Part shown: in pieces, positions 47,906-49,239 of the stretch
How the letters are laid out: every line of letters begins with the position of its first letter
Numbering within the stretch: the first letter of the stretch is position 1
Source of the DNA: Streptococcus sp. DD13
GTDB lineage: Bacteria; Bacillota; Bacilli; Lactobacillales; Streptococcaceae
DNA length: 49,239 nucleotides
Assembly (NCBI RefSeq): GCF_001578875.1
Contig: NZ_KQ969506.1
Coordinates: 147,589 to 196,827, forward strand
Reading direction: 5' to 3'
Made by a program: the position numbers and the translations under genes
Notes under the pieces: model-generated
Databases searched by the model: none
The model's input: only the letters and a program-made list of their open reading frames with translations
What the model was told of the DNA's origin: nothing

Positions 47906-47940
47906 ATCCGTTTAGATATTCTAGACGGATTTTTTGTTTT
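47906..47940 (+). terminator. Leader terminator of the TrpX-like transporter
   Basis: ATCCGTTTAGA at 47906-47916 pairs with TCTAGACGGAT at 47920-47930 (11 bp, one U-G, loop of 3), followed by TTTTTGTTTT. It lies about 40 bases before the start codon, so it can only work as a conditional terminator. Confidence 0.85.
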
Positions 47941-47977
47941 TCCAGTTACGCTTTTAAAGAATGAAGGAGATATCTTT

Positions 47978-48952
47978 ATGAAAATTCTTAAGAAATTATT
48001 GGCTCCGACCTTAGTTGTTGCAGTCCTTTTAACTTCTTTAACGCTTTTGCACATCAGTAAAAGCAAGCGCTCCACAACGAAATTCCGCATCGGGATTTCT
48101 CAGTATGTTGCCCATGTTTCGTTAGATGCTGCTAGAGAAGGCTTTATCGATGAATTGGCGAAAAATGGCTATATAGATGGAGACACGATTGAACTTGACT
48201 ATCAAAACGCCCAAGGAGAGCAACGAAATCTAAAGACGATTTCAAAGCAACTGACGGAGTCCAGTGACCTGGTCCTAGCGATTGCGACACCCGCAGCGAT
48301 TAGTTTGCAGGCTACGAGTAAAGAAGTCCCTATTTTCTTTACGGCTGTTACGGACCCAGTTTCCTCAAAGTTAGTGGAAAATGCAGATCAACCAGATGGG
48401 AATCTCACAGGAACGACAGACAAGTCTCCAGATATGCAGGAAAAACAAATAGATTTGCTTAAAGAAGTTCTTCCTAAAGCCAAGACCGTTGGTATTCTAT
48501 ATACGCAAAGCGAGTCTAACTCAGTCATCCAAAAAGAAAGTGCGGCAAAACTTCTAAAAGAGAAAGGCTACCAGGTCGTTGAAAAGACCATTTTGGATAG
48601 TAACAATGTCAAGGCTGCAGCTGAGAGCCTCATGTCAGAAGTGGATGTCGTCTTTATCCCGACAGACAATACCATCGCCTCTACCATGTCGACCTTAAAA
48701 CAATTATCCTTAAAATACAAGGTTCCAATTATTGGCGGAGCGACAGGTGATGTGGACAATGGGGGACTTTATACCTATGGAACCAACTATGAAGAGTTGG
48801 GGCGTCAAACAGCCCGGATGGTCATCAAACACATGAAAGGCAAGACGATCAAAGATCTGCCGGTTGAAAATCCAGAAAAGCTGGTGGTTCATATCAATAA
48901 GGATATGGCCAAGGAATTGGGAATTGATATTTCAAGTATAGAAGGAAAATAG
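47978..48952 (+). CDS. trpX: ABC transporter substrate-binding protein, TrpX-like
   Basis: 324 residues of the ABC_sub_bind family (PF04392), which includes the pneumococcal protein linked to tryptophan and phenylalanine binding. It starts MKILKKLLAPTLVVAVLLTS, a signal-anchor without a lipobox Cys, so it is probably held by the uncleaved segment. Motifs: GISQYVAHVSLDAAREGF, LAIATPAA, FFTAVTDPVSSKLV, GILYTQSESNS and DNTIASTM. I chose ATG 47978 after GAAGGAG; a longer frame from 47894 lacks a ribosome site and would run through the leader terminator. The permease starts 11 bases later. Confidence 0.85.
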   Translation: MKILKKLLAPTLVVAVLLTSLTLLHISKSKRSTTKFRIGISQYVAHVSLDAAREGFIDELAKNGYIDGDTIELDYQNAQGEQRNLKTISKQLTESSDLVLAIATPAAISLQATSKEVPIFFTAVTDPVSSKLVENADQPDGNLTGTTDKSPDMQEKQIDLLKEVLPKAKTVGILYTQSESNSVIQKESAAKLLKEKGYQVVEKTILDSNNVKAAAESLMSEVDVVFIPTDNTIASTMSTLKQLSLKYKVPIIGGATGDVDNGGLYTYGTNYEELGRQTARMVIKHMKGKTIKDLPVENPEKLVVHINKDMAKELGIDISSIEGK

Positions 48953-48963
48953 GAGAGAAGAAG

Positions 48964-49239
48964 ATGGATTTTATTTTAGGAAGCTTAGCCGAAGGGCTCA
49001 TGTGGTCCATTATGGCGATTGGAGTGTACTTGACCTTTCGAATTCTCGATATCGCGGATATGACGGCTGAAGGGGCCTTTCCCTTGGGGGCTGCTGTCGT
49101 GGCTTCGCAAATCACTGCTGGGACCAATCCATGGATCGCGACCTTTTTAGGATTTTTAGCTGGGATGGTTGCAGGATTTGTATCCGGATTTCTTCACACA
49201 AAGATGAAAATTCCAGCCCTCTTGACGGGGATAGTGACC
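48964..49239 (+). CDS. ABC transporter permease, TrpY-like, cut by window end
   Basis: The frame is open for 92 codons to the last base. It begins MDFILGSLAEGLMWSIMAIG and has FRILDIADMTAEGAFPLGAA, typical of the permease paired with TrpX-type binding proteins (branched-chain-type permease fold). At least two membrane segments are visible. AGGAGAGAAG precedes the ATG. The ATPase gene should follow outside the window. Confidence 0.88.
   Translation, partial: MDFILGSLAEGLMWSIMAIGVYLTFRILDIADMTAEGAFPLGAAVVASQITAGTNPWIATFLGFLAGMVAGFVSGFLHTKMKIPALLTGIVT

Larger units (their letters stand above)
47686..47940 (+). promoter_or_regulatory. Leader with alternative hairpins and terminator (putative attenuator)
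   Basis: Structured 5' leader of the transporter. Pairings seen: 47750-47757 (ACTTTAGC) with 47826-47833; 47769-47776 (GTGTTTGT) with 47790-47797, which excludes 47786-47795 with 47811-47820; 47845-47857 with 47862-47874; and a terminator at 47906-47930. The segment 47860-47871 (ATATCTAAATGG) can instead pair with 47908-47919 in the terminator's 5' arm, over 12 bp with one U-G. This is the layout of a transcription attenuator. There is no T-box sequence. Confidence 0.7.

Noticed and set aside
47686..47977. T-box riboswitch before the TrpX-like transporter
   Set aside because: A T-box would be the usual control for such genes, but I find no T-box core (AGGGTGGNACC type) nor the stem I motifs; the leader peptide and competing hairpins explain the region better.

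Overview
The window is a chromosomal segment of a Streptococcus, most likely of the sanguinis/parasanguinis/mitis type. This rests on gene order and close family matches: miaA-hflX-rnz, recJ-apt-metA-dnaD-trmK, an rmlACB/rmlD block followed by RgpA/RgpB-type rhamnosyltransferases, cmk-infC-rpmI-rplT and rlm-aroD-aroC-tyrA. Extended -10 promoters (TGnTATAAT) and short streptococcal intergenic repeats agree. Base composition looks even, and I saw no intact transposase, phage gene, CRISPR array, rRNA or tRNA.

Layout. (1) 1-13284, housekeeping on the plus strand: miaA (5' end cut off by the window), hflX, an unrecognised gene, rnz, an SDR oxidoreductase, cls, recJ, apt, metA, dnaD-like, trmK, a Nif3-like protein and an FAD oxidoreductase. 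(2) 13377-33210, a 20-kb cell-wall rhamnose polysaccharide locus. rmlA, rmlC, rmlB and rmlD make dTDP-rhamnose. RgpA- and RgpB-type transferases start the rhamnan chain. A GacI/GacJ-like pair probably makes an undecaprenyl-phosphate sugar. A large lipoprotein, several GT2/GT4 transferases, a LicD transferase with a cytidylyltransferase and an epimerase, two GT-C-like membrane proteins and a Wzx-type flippase complete it. No RgpC/RgpD ABC exporter is present. (3) 33559-38437, envelope genes: DUF3290 and DUF421 membrane proteins, a secreted amidase with six ChW repeats, EbsA, a ferredoxin on the minus strand, and a membrane-anchored LysM protein. (4) 38448-40466, cmk and the infC-rpmI-rplT operon behind an L20-type leader. 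As written here the infC end and rpmI carry four one-base losses in A runs. (5) 40782-42947, ltaS on the minus strand. (6) 43081-47589, an rRNA methyltransferase that appears leaderless, then aroD-aroC-tyrA and a YlbF-family gene. (7) 47650-49239, the start of an aromatic-amino-acid-type ABC transporter (TrpX-like binding protein and truncated permease).

The most interesting signal is the roughly 290-nt leader of that transporter (47686-47976). It holds a 19-codon open frame whose end reads Phe-Tyr-Tyr-Phe-Ser-Phe, followed by mutually exclusive hairpins and an intrinsic terminator. The terminator's 5' arm can pair with an upstream segment over 12 bp. There is no T-box sequence. This looks like a ribosome-mediated attenuator for aromatic amino acid uptake, just downstream of the aro/tyrA genes, and it is unusual for a Firmicute.

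Other points of note are a hairpin-rich 250-bp insertion between rmlC and rmlB, a second known-type streptococcal repeat at 34758-34930, a double-anchored lipoprotein in the polysaccharide locus, and five homopolymer frameshifts (four in infC/rpmI, one at 31524) that look more like sequencing errors than biology.
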